This document shows positions 34,726-48,021 of a DNA stretch of 64,000 bases, one piece after another. Position numbers and translations under genes: made by a program. Source of the DNA: Saccopteryx bilineata (lineage: Eukaryota > Chordata > Mammalia > Chiroptera > Emballonuridae). The stretch is taken from assembly GCF_036850765.1 (NCBI RefSeq), contig NC_089490.1:277960482-278024481 (forward strand), given 5' to 3'. Position 1 is the stretch's first letter. Every line of letters starts with the position of its first letter. Under the pieces are notes generated by a model. The model was not told where the DNA came from. It searched no databases and saw nothing but the letters and a program-made list of their open reading frames with translations.

Positions 34726-37700
34726 AAAAAAGAGAGCGTGAGAGAGATACTTTTGATTACAGGTTGTTGGGGGTGAACTCTTAGCCATGTCTTATGGGCC
34801 AGAACAGTGCCCACTCCAAGAGGCGGGCAGGTCAGGGTGCCAGTCCATGGGGCTGTGTCCCCACGCCAAACCATGTCACCATACTTCATGATAATGGTCA
34901 CCAGCAGATCACAAGCTTGCTGTGTGAAGGACAGAAACTGTGACTGCTTTTACAAATAACAATTGCAGTCTGAGTCAGGAGGAGGCCAGAAGAAGCCAGA
35001 GTGGACTTCATTAAAAGGAAAAAGAAAAGATTAAATAGAATCAGCCTTCTCTAGAGGGGTCTGGGTCTCCATTATTCAAGGTGATCCTTTCATTTCTGCA
35101 CCCTCCTTTATGTTGCCCCCAAACCAAGCCACCGATGGAGCTGGGCCCTTACCAAGTTTCTAGTCTGATGATGCTCATTGACTAACAGGTCATGATGATT
35201 CTTTTCTCCTTGAAAGAAAAGAGCCAAGTAACTGGCCACTTGAAGAAAAAGATTGTCTAAAAAATTATGAAGGAACTCCCAGGGTCACAGAGATTAAATG
35301 TTATCAGTTGTTCTTTTTCAAACTCACTCCATAGCCTGTGAAACTCCCCTCTACCAACCAAAACAAAGAAATCTAATAAACTTCTAAACTGTGTTTGAAT
35401 CTGGACTTTGCAATTCTCTGTTACAGTTTCCATTCTATGATTTTTTTTTAAGTACCTTTTAAATACCATCTAGATGTTGGGAAATCCCCTTCTTCCCAAT
35501 CAAGAATTTAAGGTGTGCTATTCTCTGTATTCTCTTCCTCGTGTTGGTCAAGTCAGCCTTCCCTCTACATGTGATCCAAGTTCAAAACATTAATTTTCTT
35601 GAGCCTACCTCAGTAAACACTTAATGCATTGATAGATATTCTTTTTAAAAATGTCTTCAAGGTATTTCAATGACCAGGTGTCTGACCATGATGAAAACTG
35701 ACTATTCCCCTCTCTTGTCCTAACTGTGGTTTATAGCTTCAGCAACTGAAGTCCAAGAATTTACATTTACTTCATGAAGTTCTAGAGATGTGGCCTTATG
35801 ACACAGATTCCTCGATCAGAGATGAATAAGGTATAGGACATCCAGAAGGCCCTCAGCCCTCTCTGACATCATTTCTGGCACGTGTCCCCTAAAAATTCCT
35901 ACGGTGAACATTCAAGGGCTTTCCTCTGTACCAAGATAAGCCCCCATGAGATGGAAACCCAGAAGGTGGGCCTGGAGAAAATGTTCAAAGTTAAATAATA
36001 TTTGCAGGCATAAGCTTTCAAGAGAATGAATCTTTGCAATTCTTATTTGCCAGCTTGCAGTTTCCTAAGTGATTTCTCCTCACAAGCTGGTAACAGGACC
36101 TAGGAACTCCGTCACTACTGGCAGATGGAGAGTATATTTGGCTCAAGGCCTGACTTTGGAGTCTGCTTTCAAAGCCTTGACAGCCAATATGTGTTGTGTG
36201 GACTTGCAGAGCTCCACCCCCAGCCCCAGCCCCGCCCCCTGCACCACAGCACAGTTTACTTTCAAGAGTGGCATTTTTGGTACAAAAAACTGTAGAAAAA
36301 AAAAAGAGTAGTTTGAGATTTCTGTTGTTAAAAAATAAATAATAAATAAATAGATGGCAACGAGGGTGAATAAGAAGAATGAGAAATCTTTCATCTCAAG
36401 TGCCTGGGTTCAGGTATCCTCACCTGCCCAGCACCACCTTTGTGGTGTAATCAGAGGCCAAGAAAGGGACAGTGATTCAAAGTTGGAGAGGGAGGCCCTT
36501 CAGAGGCTTAGCTGCAAGGCTTCAGATCTTGTCCATCATGAGACAAGACTGAGGAATGACGGGGGTCCTACTGTCCTATAGCAAGTGGTCCTATTCTCAT
36601 GAGAAGATGCGTGCTTGAGAGCACCATCAAATGTGAAGCAAATGCTGGGGTGTAACTACTTGGCCATCACATTCCTCTCATACTCACAAGTGACCTACAG
36701 GAGGTCTGGTCTAGATGAGCCAACATGAAGCAGCCCAGAACAAGTCTATGGGCAAAAGAATACATCCACGGTGGTCCTTGTCATATCAGCAGCAACTCTA
36801 AAACCCCACAGCAAAGAGGCAGGCACTAGAGACTCCAAACAGTATCAGACATAGAGGCAAAGACAAGCAAACCCCCTTTTCCATGGTGGAGGGCAGGTAC
36901 CGGAGAAGGGGAAGGAAAGGGAGTAGGCTGGGTCTCATAGAAATAAAGGGTCAGTTAGAAATAATTTTGAGCTAAGCCTGATTCAAAACTTTCTAGTGAA
37001 GGAGGAGCATAATAATTACAAGACTGCTGGAGTAGCAGAGACATTGACCAGAGGAAGAAAATGATAATGACAGGAAGAAATGGAGACTCTCTCAGATATG
37101 GACAAAAAAAGGTCATCATAGGATCTTTGAGAAGCAACCTTATTAGAAAGGACAGGAAACCACAGCCCAGTATTCTCCTTTCACATTGGACATCTGGTCA
37201 CTTTAGCCTGAGCAAAGGTTCAATATCTGGGCACTAGACTCCCGTTCTCTAACATATGACCTTTTTTCTATATTTATAGTCCAGACATTAAATTTAAATG
37301 AATAAAATACCTACCTTTAGCTCCCAGCTCAAACTTCGGAGTTTTCCTTCACTAACATGATGCCAAAGAACCTCCAATTTTTAATTGCAGTGCAATGACA
37401 AGGGGTAAGAAGGTGCCGGCAGATAAGAGGGAGTGCACGCATCCGCTCTCCAGACTAAGCAGTCACATTTCAGGCTCCTGCCGTGTCCCGGCCTGCCAGA
37501 AGAGAGTTAGGACCCTATACACTTTAGAAAAGTCAGCATTTGATGTTAACATCTGGAGGCTTTCCAGAAAGGGAAATAGTTAGGAAAAAAGTAAAAATCA
37601 GTGAAAGTAATGGTCTAATATATTTGCCCCACTTAGGACAATGTCTTCAATAAGTCTGTATATAACACTACATATTACTTTAATTATGATCAACTCCAGC

Positions 37701-39384
37701 TATCAGATCTAATACAAATCAACAATTAATCTAAAGGAGGTTTTAAAACAAGACAAAATTGCAACCTTTTCTTATTCCTTGTGCTTCAAAATGAAATATA
37801 TGGCCTGCCAATACGGATATTTCTCTAATCGTGTAACCCACTCCGTCTGTTTAACAGAATGCCTAACTAGTTCTCTTTGAAATCTGGAGAATATTAACTC
37901 ATTGAAAAGGAAAGAAAACAAAACAAAACCACATATAAAACCACATATACACACACATACAAATACCAACCTAAACAGTGTTTAGTCGGCCAATTAAAAC
38001 TATCAAAAGTGACATCAAAAATAAAAATGTCAGCCACTGCTTTGCCAATTAATTAACAGAAGGAAATATTAGTGCAATCTCATAAATAACACCTGACCAC
38101 TCTCCAAGGGTGAGTAATAATTTAGGACTGGTAATAGAAAAACATGGTCATTTTATAAATTTTACTCTTAATTTGTGTCTAGGTTAGACTGCAAGTTTGG
38201 GAGGAGGCACATTCAGAACAAGGTATTCCAAAATTATAAGGTTTAAAAAAAAAAGTTGCACAAGGATTTAAACTCTTGTCAGTCTCAATTTTTGTATACA
38301 ACTACAGAATTTTGTATACAGGACTGAAGAAACTAAACAGCGTCAAAACTGCTTGCTGGACACATCACAGGCCTGGATAAAAATATTACCAATGGGGAGA
38401 TGCGTAAGGCTCTGAAGACTGGTGGGGTTCAGCTAACTCCTGAAGGCCACACCAGGGGTTAGCTGGAGCTCGGACATCTACGGCAAAGTAAACACTCCCA
38501 CAGAAAGTCACCATGTGGAAACCAACTGGTGTGGGAGAGAGGATGGTGCCCGGAAAAGAGCTGAGGCAGCAGCCCCAGGGCAGACGGCAGAGAAGATTTG
38601 AACACACCAAACAGATGGAGGTTGCAATAAACAAGAGAGGAAAACTGAAGATTCTTCCACCCAGAGACAGCAGTCGAACAGCAAGGTAATTACAGGCAAT
38701 TCATATGTATCTCTACCCACAACCTCATTCCAGCTTGTAGTTTTAACTGCAAAACATGCCAAAACAGATGATTCCATGACTCTTCCAATAAGGCAGAAAA
38801 AGAGCACAGTCCCCTTGAAGTACACAGGCTCTGGGTATTGAAAAATCTGCATTCTGCCACTGGGGCTGGCTGTTAGAAGTTACCTGCCTCACCTGCCAAA
38901 ACCAATGCTCTGCTAAGGAAGTGCACAGGGTCCAGAAGCAGGCACCGGGGACTTCTCCCCACACAGGAGAGCAGCATCACCCAGTGAGCAAAATCCTCCT
39001 CAGGCCTAGTGAGACCAGGAGATTCTGCTTTCAAACACATCCCCGTTGAGCTCTGCAACAATAAAGGTGGCAGAGGAGAAATATACTATAACAAACACCA
39101 GAGGATCGGGATGAACCAGACACCAAGGGGCTAGAAGGGATGATTAGTTTAAGGGACTAATTAAATCTGGAAACAACCTGGGTTTGCTGGTTTTCCTAAC
39201 AGAGATGCCGCTCTGACACACGTCCTTAGCTTAAGAAGAGCTGCTCACCTCGGCATGTGGTGGCCTCAGTACCAGGCTTTGCGACAACCATGGAAACACA
39301 GACTACTGTTCCCAGAAAAGGCAGCAGACTTTGTTTAGGCCACAGGTGGTTTAATGTGCACTACCTTCAGAAGTTATGCCCCAG
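34726..39384. other. Unique A/T-rich sequence, no gene seen
   Basis: About 4.7 kb. Short simple runs occur (AATAAATAAATAA near 36,335). Positions 38,400-39,060 are G/C-richer and open in overlapping frames on the minus strand, without known motifs. No splice-flanked exon could be supported. Confidence 0.5.
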
Positions 39385-39805
39385 ATTAATTTTTTTAACT
39401 TCATTGAGGTATAAGGTATATATCCCATAAAATTGACTATTGTAAGTGTACAATTCAATAATTTCTGTAAATGTAGAGTTGCACGATCATCTCCACAATG
39501 GAATGCTAGAACATTTCCATCATCCCCAAAAGACTGGCTTGCCCATTTGCAATGCCCAGTTCCCATCCCGAGCCCCACGCTACCAAAGATCTGCTGTCTG
39601 TCTTCAGAAGTTTACTTTCTCTAGACATTTCATATAAATGGAAGCATAGCATGTGTGGTCTTTCATGACTGGCTTCTTTCACTGAGCATGATATTCTGGA
39701 GTTCACACATATTGCAGCGTAGATCAAGAGCTCATTGTATTGCCGAGTTGTAGTACACTGTATGGCTAAACCACATCGTGTTCACCCGCTCATCTGTTTC
39801 AGCTT
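39385..39805 (-). mobile_element. Ancient LINE-1 3' fragment
   Basis: aacttcattgaggtataagg, then gtgtacaattcaataatttc, then atataaatggaagcatagca, then ggcttctttcactgagcatg and tattgccgagttgtagtaca follow the reverse complement of an old L1M-type 3' region. Strongly diverged. Confidence 0.75.
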
Positions 39806-42640
39806 ATTAAACTTATAAATTCAACTAAGTGACAAGGTTTATTGGCCTAATCTCAGAAATAAAATAAGAAAGCCTTCCCTATTTCTAAAGTACTCTAGAA
39901 TTTCTAATATCTCTATAATATGTGAAAATATGTGATAAAGATACAATACGTACCCTGGAATTTTTGTGTGGGGGGGAAGGAGAGAAAAGAGGTGCTGTTT
40001 TAACTAAGAGTGTATCTCTGAATTTCAATTCTTTGGTTTCAATATTTATAAAATGTTTTAATACACATAAAGTGTTTTTATGCTAATTTCTAAGTCAAGC
40101 AAGACCATCAATCCATTTAACAAGCATTGACTTACTGTGCAAACAACTCTGAATCAGGATATATGAAGTGTATATAGTTCTGGGCTTACAAAGGCATTTG
40201 TATTTCAAGACTAGGCTAACAAATCACTCTGGGAGTTTTTGAAACATCTTTCTCTATATAAAGAATATAATTAGTGTTTAGCGTCTCTGGCTGCAGTCCC
40301 GTATCTGGGATACTACAGGGCAGTCTGCACTGTTTATACCCCACATGAAGGCATCTATTGATCCGGTGGCTCGTCGCATCTGGATGGAGAGCATGTGTGC
40401 CAGGCACTGTCAAGGTACTCAAAACACAAATGACAGTCTCATCGGTCTCCTACATTCTTTATTCGTGAAAGACCTTAAGAAATAGTGTGCTAGGTGGTGA
40501 AAAATTCAATGAAGAGAAATAAAGAAGCCTGAAGGAAGAGAGGAAAGAGGGAATGCTGTTTTAGACAGTGTGGTTGGGAGACGCCCGACAAGCAGTGAGA
40601 TCTGGAAGCAGTGAGCTGTCAAGGACGGTGGAGGGAGAGCATCGCAAGCAGACAGACGAGAACACACAAAGGCTGGGAAGAAGGCTGGAGGGCTGGAGTC
40701 AGGAGGGAGGGACAGCAGCTGAGCCAAGTCAGACCAGGGAGCCCTGGTCCCACATGATTCTTCCTAGGTCCCAGCCTCAGGGGCACAGTGGCCTCACCAC
40801 CCTCTCTCCCCATTGAACCAATTTAGTCCCCAGGATAGGTCTCCAGCCCAAGGATCATCCTGCACTTACGCTTTGAACCCACTCACAGGCTGACAGTCCT
40901 CTATCCAAACTCAGGGACCTCTGTCCTGCTTTTCCCTCAACCTGATCTCCACATTATAATTCAGTTCCAGTAATGTATTCTGTGTCATCACTCCCAAGGC
41001 CCTACCCTGGTAACCCAATACCCTAACCACTCTCGTAGAAAAGTCCTCCCAGGCTTCCCATCTCTACATACCTTTTATCTTCCTGAGGCCCTGTTTCTGT
41101 AAGGACCCGCACACAGAACCCATGCACACGTGGATTCCGACCCACCACTGACACCTGGCAATCTACAAATACATCCATCCACATATTGCACCCACAAACT
41201 CTGGGCAGGGCCCTCACAGGGCCTCTGTCTGACTCCCCGAGTCACACAGGGACAGTTACGCCACTGTCAAATGCTGCTGCCCACACGAGTCCTCTCCAGT
41301 TGCCCAACGCTAGCCAGGAATTGGTCCACCACTGCTGACACCACTCCGGCACAGTAGGTGGGCCTGTCCCCTGGGGACCTCTCCGTGGTTAGTGAGTGTT
41401 TCATTCAAGGTGGAGGCCTCTCCAGATGCCCTGCCCAATTAGGCAACCAGCTCTATTAAACCGTGTGCTTCTGGCATTTATTCTACCCAGCTTTCTAGCA
41501 CTAACTTTCTTACAGTCAAGTCCACAGCCAGAAAACACGATAATTTACAAGACAGACGTCCTAGCAGCAAATCCTTCTTTAGCTCATACTTGTATGTCAG
41601 CCGGCATGAACAATGGCTTCATTACAATTTCTGCTGGACAAAGGAAGTTTAATGTCCACAGCAATTCTTTTTGCTTTATGTCACCAGTCACAAACAATGT
41701 TCTCAGCTACACAATCGGTAAAGTTTTATGGCAGATCTAAATCTCGGTCCTGTAAAAGAAATCACAGAAGCCAGCTGTGATCCTAAAATCCATTTGGTTG
41801 CAGGATGCCCAACCACACACCTCCCTGGCCTCCGATGTGTTCTCTGTCCATGGCATGCTGAGTGGTCCTGGCAGCCATAGTCACCACCCTTGCTGGCTGC
41901 CTGGGAACAGCTTGAGAAGCCCTCTGCAAAATGTGTCACATCTCCAGTTTCTTTTTACAGAAAAGTCATCAATTCATAAAATTGTATCTGGACTCCGTTT
42001 AGGAGGGACACATCTCTTCCGGGGAGGTGTAGCCAAGCCCTAGCCACTTGCTGATTTCACAGGCAACTCATGGGAAACTGCTCAGGAGAATTTTCCTTAG
42101 GACTTTTTCTCAACTCTGCTCTTCTTTGCATAGGCAAATCATACATCGTTGCCAACTGTTAGGTGAGTTTAAAGTGATTGAAAAGAGGCTCTATTTCCTG
42201 TGAACAATTTGTCCTTGCTCAATCCTGATTGTCACTTGCCTAGAACTTATTTAATTTCACATCTCAGCAACTACAGTATTATTTCTCCAGTAGAGTTGGT
42301 TTCTGATAGCATCACTCTTCTGGTTACTTATCATACATATCTGTAATTGAATTATCTGTTACAGTAATGCGATCTACTCGCAAATGTACATAAAAATGCA
42401 ACATAAAATAAAACTGTTCCAGTGTATACTCCCAAATCCTTCTACATGAACTCTAGGCTAGCCAATTCCCCAGAGATACAATGACAATAGTAAATGAAAG
42501 ATGAGATAATAGACGAGTAGAGGGTTCATGGCCTTCCAGAAAAAGAAATTTGCCCTCTAAAAAATGTATTCTTTTAAAACACAGTGTTTTCCAATTTCAT
42601 CAGGAAACCAATTTTAGTATATGAAGTGAAAAGAATAAAG
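39806..42640. other. Mostly unique sequence, L2-like patch
   Basis: Positions ~40,380-40,700 contain gccaggcactgtcaaggtac and a following segment reminiscent of L2 in reverse orientation. Positions 40,560-41,450 are G/C-richer with many short frames. No gene identified. Confidence 0.45.
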
Positions 42641-42652
42641 AATGAAATAATT

Positions 42653-42847
42653 GGCCTGACCTGTGGTAGCGCAGCGGATAAAGCGTCATCCTGGAATGCT
42701 GACGCTTTCCCCAGTTTGAAACCCTGGGCTTGCACAGTCAAGGCACATATGGGAAGCAACCATGAGCTGATGCTTCCCAATCCTCCCCTCACTTCTCTTT
42801 CCCTCCTCTCTCTAAAATGAAAACTGAAATCTTTAAAAAAAACAATG
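42653..42847 (+). mobile_element. SINE family B
   Basis: GGCCTGACCTGTGGTAGCGC head, gaaaccctgggcttgcacag, a CT tract and a short A tail. Exact 12-bp target-site duplications aatgaaataatt lie at 42,641-42,652 and 42,848-42,859. Confidence 0.95.
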
Positions 42848-42859
42848 AATGAAATAATT

Positions 42860-43252
42860 TTTTTTCAAATGCAACAGTACTATGCCAGTATATTTTAAAA
42901 CTGAGTAAAGGAAAATACAGTGTGCTCATCTTTGCACTCATCAAACAACCACTCATCTTGGACAAAAAAAGAAGGGATAAAAAAAAGAGAGCAGCAACTC
43001 CTTTGAGAAGATGTTTGCGTGAGTCCACTGTTGGGTTAATCCCGTTTTAAATGCCATGCCCCGGGTGAAATATAATTTGTCTTTGAAGTTGCCTGAAATA
43101 CTCTGTGAAATTCAGAGCCAGGTTTCCTTAGTTCTAGAATCTTCAGATGGCAAAGAGTAATTGTGTCAATACTAGAACATTATAATAAATAATTTTTTAT
43201 ATGCTACCTTTTCTTGCATCATTTTCATTTATTTTCGGTAGGCTCATTGAAA
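42860..43252. other. Unique sequence, nothing recognised
   Basis: A/T-rich spacer. Confidence 0.5.
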
Positions 43253-43263
43253 GTGAAGTTTAT

Positions 43264-43557
43264 CCCTGACCGGATGGCTCAGTGGATAGAGTGTCAGCCT
43301 GGTGTGCAGACGTCCTGGGTTTGATCCCTGGTCAAGGCAAACATGAGAAGTGACCATCTGCTTCCCTTTCTCTCCCTCTCCCCCTTTTTTCTCTTCTCCT
43401 CTCACAGCTAATGCCTCAACTGGTTCAAGTGTAAGCCCCAGGCACTGAGGGTAGCTATGTTGATCTGAGCGTCAGCCCCAGTCAGGGACTGCCAGGTGGA
43501 TACCAGTCAGGGCACATGCAGTAGCCTATCTCCTCTCCTCTCACTTAAAAAAAAAAG
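43264..43557 (+). mobile_element. SINE family A relative, older
   Basis: ccctgaccggatggctcagt head, gtttgatccctggtcaaggc B-box region, then a diverged family A-like body ending gtagcctatctcctctcctc and an A-run. Target-site duplications gtgaagtttat are exact over 11 bp at 43,253-43,263 and 43,558-43,568. It has lost the distinctive GATGGCCCGGGCGCTGGGG segment. Confidence 0.9.
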
Positions 43558-43568
43558 GTGAAGTTTAT

Positions 43569-46019
43569 GTATATTCTAGTGTACTTTTTTTCTCTTTTTC
43601 TTGCTGTTAGAAATTGATTTTATATATCAGATCACCAAGACCTGACAAATACATCCAAAGAATAAGTGATGTATTTATCAAGCAAAAGTTGCTTCTTCAA
43701 CCTGTCTACCAATGAGCTACTCCTCACCTGTTGAATTTATCCTTAGGGTTCTCCCATCTTGTGCAGGAATTAGAGACAGCGGATTGGCCCCTATCTAAGG
43801 CAGATCATTTCTACAAGGCACCACGCAGAGTGATAAAAACCAGCAATTGTCAACAAAACTTCAGCATCTCAACTTTTAAAAGTTGCTGGGAAAATATGTG
43901 AAAATGTCTGGGTTGACAACAAGAATACAGAGATAGTATAAACAACTTAAAACACATATACATACTCATCTTTAGTCTCAAGAAAACGGGTCATTTTCTC
44001 TATCTAAATTGGTAAAAAACAATGCAGGTGGGTGGAAATGTACAAGGCCCTACGTATACACTTTGCACTAAATTTATTGACACCATAATTTACACTTAGA
44101 AATTATTTAACACTAATCATAAAAATTTGTCACCTTCGTGTTATAATTATACCCTATGCACTTCATCTGAGTAACTATAGCAACAATTTCACAAGCAAAT
44201 TTTAAACACAAATGTGGTATAATTATAGAATCGAGAATATGGAGGAGTTACTGCAGAATATGGGACCACATTTCTCCTACACTGTACACATGCTACTACA
44301 GAAATGGTTTCCTTGACTGGGACATAATATCAACTAATTGATTTCATCCATTCTGTAAACTGCATTGTTATCCAAGCCTCTTCTTAGGATTAGTTTCTAA
44401 TCTTAGTTAACTCAAGAGTTCACAAGAACTTGTTTATGTGATGAAATACCTTTATACCTTTGGCTGGACAATTACATGTATCCGAAGCAAAGCCTCAATT
44501 TCAATGACTTTACAATCAAAAGAAAAGCATTTGGTATCATTAAAAATAGTTACCAACTTACTGAAAAATTATACAATGATTCAGTTCTAATACCTACCAG
44601 AAGCATTTGACATAGTCTCAAGGAGCTGGTATTTCTTATTTTGAGCAATTAGCATATTAGCAGCCAACAGAGAGAAAAGTTTGTTGGTTTTAACATTTGT
44701 CCCTGACCAAGAGTCTAAAGTGATTGTGAAGCAAGATTTCTTACTGCAGAGCCAATGGATGGGGCTTCAGAAGGTACATGAACTCTCTAAAACTTAAGCC
44801 AAAGTTTACATGAATGTGCACATAGTCATTAGGGTCCCGTCACCACTGCACATACGTTCCTATGTTTCATTTTATCCAGGCACGGTAAAGGAGTAATTTT
44901 AAAAGGAAAGGGCAGTGAAGAACACAGGCTTATTATTACCAAATTCTGAACATCTCAGTCTTTTGGACAGAGACAAGCTTGACCACCCAGGAGACCAAAG
45001 TCTTTGCTCGCATCAGGGATCTTGCAGCTGTTTGCCATTAAAACTATCAAATAAGTTAGTACAATTCGTAGAAGTCATAAAATGATTAGCATCATTCATC
45101 CTCTCCCTATTAAGTATGTAGGCTAAAAGCATGGGAAAGCAGGTACTAGTTCATCCCCCCTCAGTTCCATAAGTGTGACTGTGCAACACCCAGGAGGAGT
45201 TGCTATTTTGTGGCAAAGTTTTTACAAGAGAGAAACTCAAGTAAAATGAAATCTGTGTTTCAAGTGATCCAAACAGTTATCCTGTGGGGTGCTTCTTCAT
45301 TAAAAATAAACATGGATAATAATCTTTGGGGGTAAAAGAAAATCCATGTTTTCTCTGGGGTAAACGCAGGCATAGACCAGAAAAGTTACTTAAATGATAC
45401 ACCACTTACAGTAGTATCTGCTTGAATTTAAATTGTGATCTGGTCACTCAAAATAGTGCATGATAAACTTGACCCTCTCCTCAATGATGAAACATGCATT
45501 AATTAACAATTGATTTAGCAATGCTAATTAAATGTTAAAAATCTTCTCTAGTAAAGTCTGTTTTTGTCTTACTGAGCCTCCTTTGAAGAAACTAACTATA
45601 AATAAATGTCTGCTGTTCCCAAACTTGGTCATGATGACAGAGCTCTTCTAACGGTGACATATGATTGTTTTCCTTAAAAACGAGCTTCAACAATCATTTG
45701 TAACTCCTGGCATTTTAACTAATGTTCTCCTGAGGAACAGAACTTTAAGTCAGTATTAAACATAACTCAGATAACCCTCACTCTATTTCGATTTTTTTCT
45801 GAGTAAAGACAATCATCACAGGGAAGAAGACAGATGCACAGACAGGAAGAGTTTTCAATGATATGTTTATCTCTGGAAGAAACCTTTCTATTTAAAGGAC
45901 TTGAGTTTGGCAACCATCTTTCCTATCCTTTCTTCTAGAAAAACTAACAGCTCCCTCTGGTCAACAGATCAGCTGCCGCCACCCTCCACCCCTATGAAAT
46001 TATTGCAAGATCTGCCCGG
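43569..46019. other. Unique A/T-rich sequence upstream of the CpG island
   Basis: About 2.45 kb with no recognised repeat and remarkably few open frames. It is the largest block free of young SINEs near the gene-start region and lies just downstream of the minus-strand donors, so it would be intronic if those are used. The absence of insertions may reflect constraint. Confidence 0.45.
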
Positions 46020-46056
46020 CCCTGCTGTTTGCTGACTGGGACCCCCGCCCACTCAC

Positions 46057-46083
46057 CCAGGACCTAGTCGCGGCTCTCAGCAT
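46057..46083 (-). CDS. Candidate first coding exon, minus strand (9 codons then splice donor)
   Basis: On the minus strand, ATG at 46,083 has an A at -3. It is followed by nine complete codons (M-L-R-A-A-T-R-S-W) and then directly by a strong phase-0 donor GTGAGTGG. An in-frame TGA stands 27 nt upstream, so this is the first ATG of its frame. A basic/alanine start would suit a mitochondrial or secretory leader, but nine residues cannot identify a protein. The next exon would lie at lower coordinates and was not found. It could also be chance within G/C-rich DNA. Confidence 0.25.
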
Positions 46084-46844
46084 CCTCACTCGCTCTTGCA
46101 GCGCTCGCTCTCAGCGCCCCCTTCCGGGGATCCCCGGGACGCCGCAGGCGCAGGAAAGTTAAATCCCAACTCTGGCCAGCCGCATCCAGGTACAAAGCGA
46201 GGAAAGGGCAAGGAGGTGGACGCGTTTCCCGCCAAAGCCCCGGGAATCCAGATCTGACTGTGTTAGGCCCCGCACCCGGCGCCGTGGACAGCGATCAGGA
46301 AAACATCACTCCTCGGCGGTGGATTCCGCGCACATCTTGGGAGGACCAGTTCCCTCCGGGCCCAGATCTGCCTCCAGCCCCGAAACCCTGAGCCAGAGGA
46401 TGCGAAAACCGTGGAGCGGCGGGAAAATGCCCGCGGAAGAAGGTTCGCCTGCCAGCAGCCCATCGGGCCGGCGGTTCCCAAGGTCCCTACATCCCCGGCC
46501 GCGGCGTCCAGGGTGGCCCCCAGCCTCAATCTCCCTAATTAACCAAAGCGCTTGGCGGAGTTGAGCCCAAGTCCCACTGCCTACCGTGCGCCGCAAAACC
46601 ACCGTAACTAGAACAGAAAAAGCTGCCCCAGCTGGGGGGGGGGGGGGGTGCTCCGAGGCAGCAGCTATGGGACTGCGAAGCCCCAGCCACTGGGAGCCCT
46701 GACCTTCGCTCCCGACTCTCCGAGTCTGGACGCGCGCCGGGTATGCGGGCACAGATCTCCACTGCACACCTTCCCGAGGTGCTGAGTAGGGGGTCCCGTC
46801 TCGCCCACCGACCAGTCGCCCATGGGGTCACTTCCGATTCTTAC

Positions 46845-46914
46845 CTCTGCACGCTCAGGCCTCGGCAAAGGCAGGGACACAAACTTCCAGTCGCTTCACT
46901 AGCTCAACTGTGGG
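46845..46914 (-). ncRNA. Candidate minus-strand untranslated exon
   Basis: A possible acceptor ttcccacag is followed by TTGAGCTAGTGAAGCG and ends with GCAGAG before GTAAGAATC, a strong donor at 46,845. The acceptor has a weak pyrimidine tract. It could instead be an alternative first exon beginning further upstream. Confidence 0.25.
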
Positions 46915-47116
46915 AACCCCCTCATTGATGGTAGTCCTCCTAATCCTGTACGCGCCACCACCCGCTGTTTACCGCTCAGGCCTGCAGATCTACCCTGCCC
47001 AAGATCAACATGACCCACCCGCTGACCACTGCCGCCCCCGGGTCCCGGCCAGGAACGCGACACCGCGGGGGCTGCAGCCAAGGCCACATAGGGATGGGGT
47101 GAGGGAATTTGCTCAC

Positions 47117-47640
47117 CAGGTGCGATGCGCGCTCCTAGTGCCAGTCACCCTGCGCCTGGATCCCGGGCGAGGTCTGAGGATCTTCTTCAGCGCCCGGTGT
47201 GAGAAGTCGAGGCAGCAGCCTCTGCCGACCCTTGCTACTTCCCCAGAGCCGCCCCCAGTTAATACAATGCGGGCTGGGGGGCACCGGCTTCAGAGGCAGG
47301 CACACCGTCCCTGGGCGCGCGGCCGGCCGGGGGTGAGTAGGTTCGTTCCCAGTGGGGGAGACGGGCAAGGAGGCAAAGTTGGGTGTCCGAACTAGCTCCG
47401 CAGGGGAGCCCCCAGGATGGGGCACACGGACCGGGATACCCCCGCGGAGGGGAAATGGAGATTGAGGGCCGTTGCCCGGTAGGGGCCGTGGCCGGTCCGG
47501 GGCTGCGGAGCCCACCCGCGGTAGGAGGGCAGCGCACAGGAGCGACCGCAGCGAGAACTGCCGCCGCCAGCGCCGCCTTCCCCGATCGAGTACAGCCGCG
47601 CGAGCTAGGGGCGCCGAGCCGCCTCGCCCCGCCCCCGCCC
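47117..47640 (-). ncRNA. Candidate minus-strand first exon ending at a donor
   Basis: On the minus strand the sequence ends CGCACCTG before GTGAGCAAATT, a good donor with exon end at 47,117. The upstream region is CpG-rich and has a GC-box cluster near 47,622-47,650, so a TATA-less start near there is plausible. No ATG-initiated frame runs into the donor, suggesting 5'UTR. The start coordinate is a guess. Confidence 0.3.
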
Positions 47641-47920
47641 CGCCCCTGCCGCCACGCCTCCTCCTCCCCCGCCCAGCCCGGGTGAAACCCGAGCGCTCCA
47701 CCGGACGCCTGACCTCCCAGGGCCCCTCCCCCGACACCGCCCCTTCCCAGGACTGAACCCCTATCTGAGCCTCAGGAACCCCTGCACCCCTGGAGCCCCA
47801 CTCTAGCCTCCCTGGGGTGAGCGCGTCCAAACCTGGACTTCCGCGGGCTCCCTCTCGCACCACGCAGAACTTGGGTGGCTCCCCGCCCCTGTCCCGCCGC
47901 TCGGACGTGGCTACTTTGAT

Positions 47921-47952
47921 GGGGCGGGGGCAGGGGGTAGCTCAGTATAAAG
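47921..47952 (+). promoter_or_regulatory. GC box and TATA box of plus-strand transcript
   Basis: A GC box (47,921-47,930) precedes TATAAAG at 47,946-47,952. Transcription would be expected to begin about 25-30 bp downstream, near 47,976-47,980. The boxes are seen directly; the start site is inferred. Confidence 0.6.
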
Positions 47953-47976
47953 GGCTGGGAGGCGGTGTTGGGTTGA

Positions 47977-48021
47977 GACCTAGACGTGGCGCGTCCACTC
48001 TGCCGGCGGCCTCTGCTCCAG
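47977..48021 (+). ncRNA. Candidate first exon of plus-strand transcript (noncoding or 5'UTR)
   Basis: From the inferred start near 47,977 the sequence runs to CTCCAG followed by GTACGTGAG, a strong splice donor at 48,021/48,022. The exon has no ATG. It is therefore either a 5'UTR exon of a protein gene or the first exon of a divergent long noncoding RNA. The start coordinate depends on the TATA box. Confidence 0.45.

Noticed and set aside
46910..47395. 161-codon plus-strand frame in the CpG island
   Set aside because: It starts at GTG, has no recognisable domain, and overlaps minus-strand frames. Composition explains it.
47135..47863. 242-codon minus-strand frame in the CpG island
   Set aside because: It has no internal ATG and its first codon is GTG. 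It overlaps other long frames on both strands, as expected in stop-poor G/C-rich DNA.
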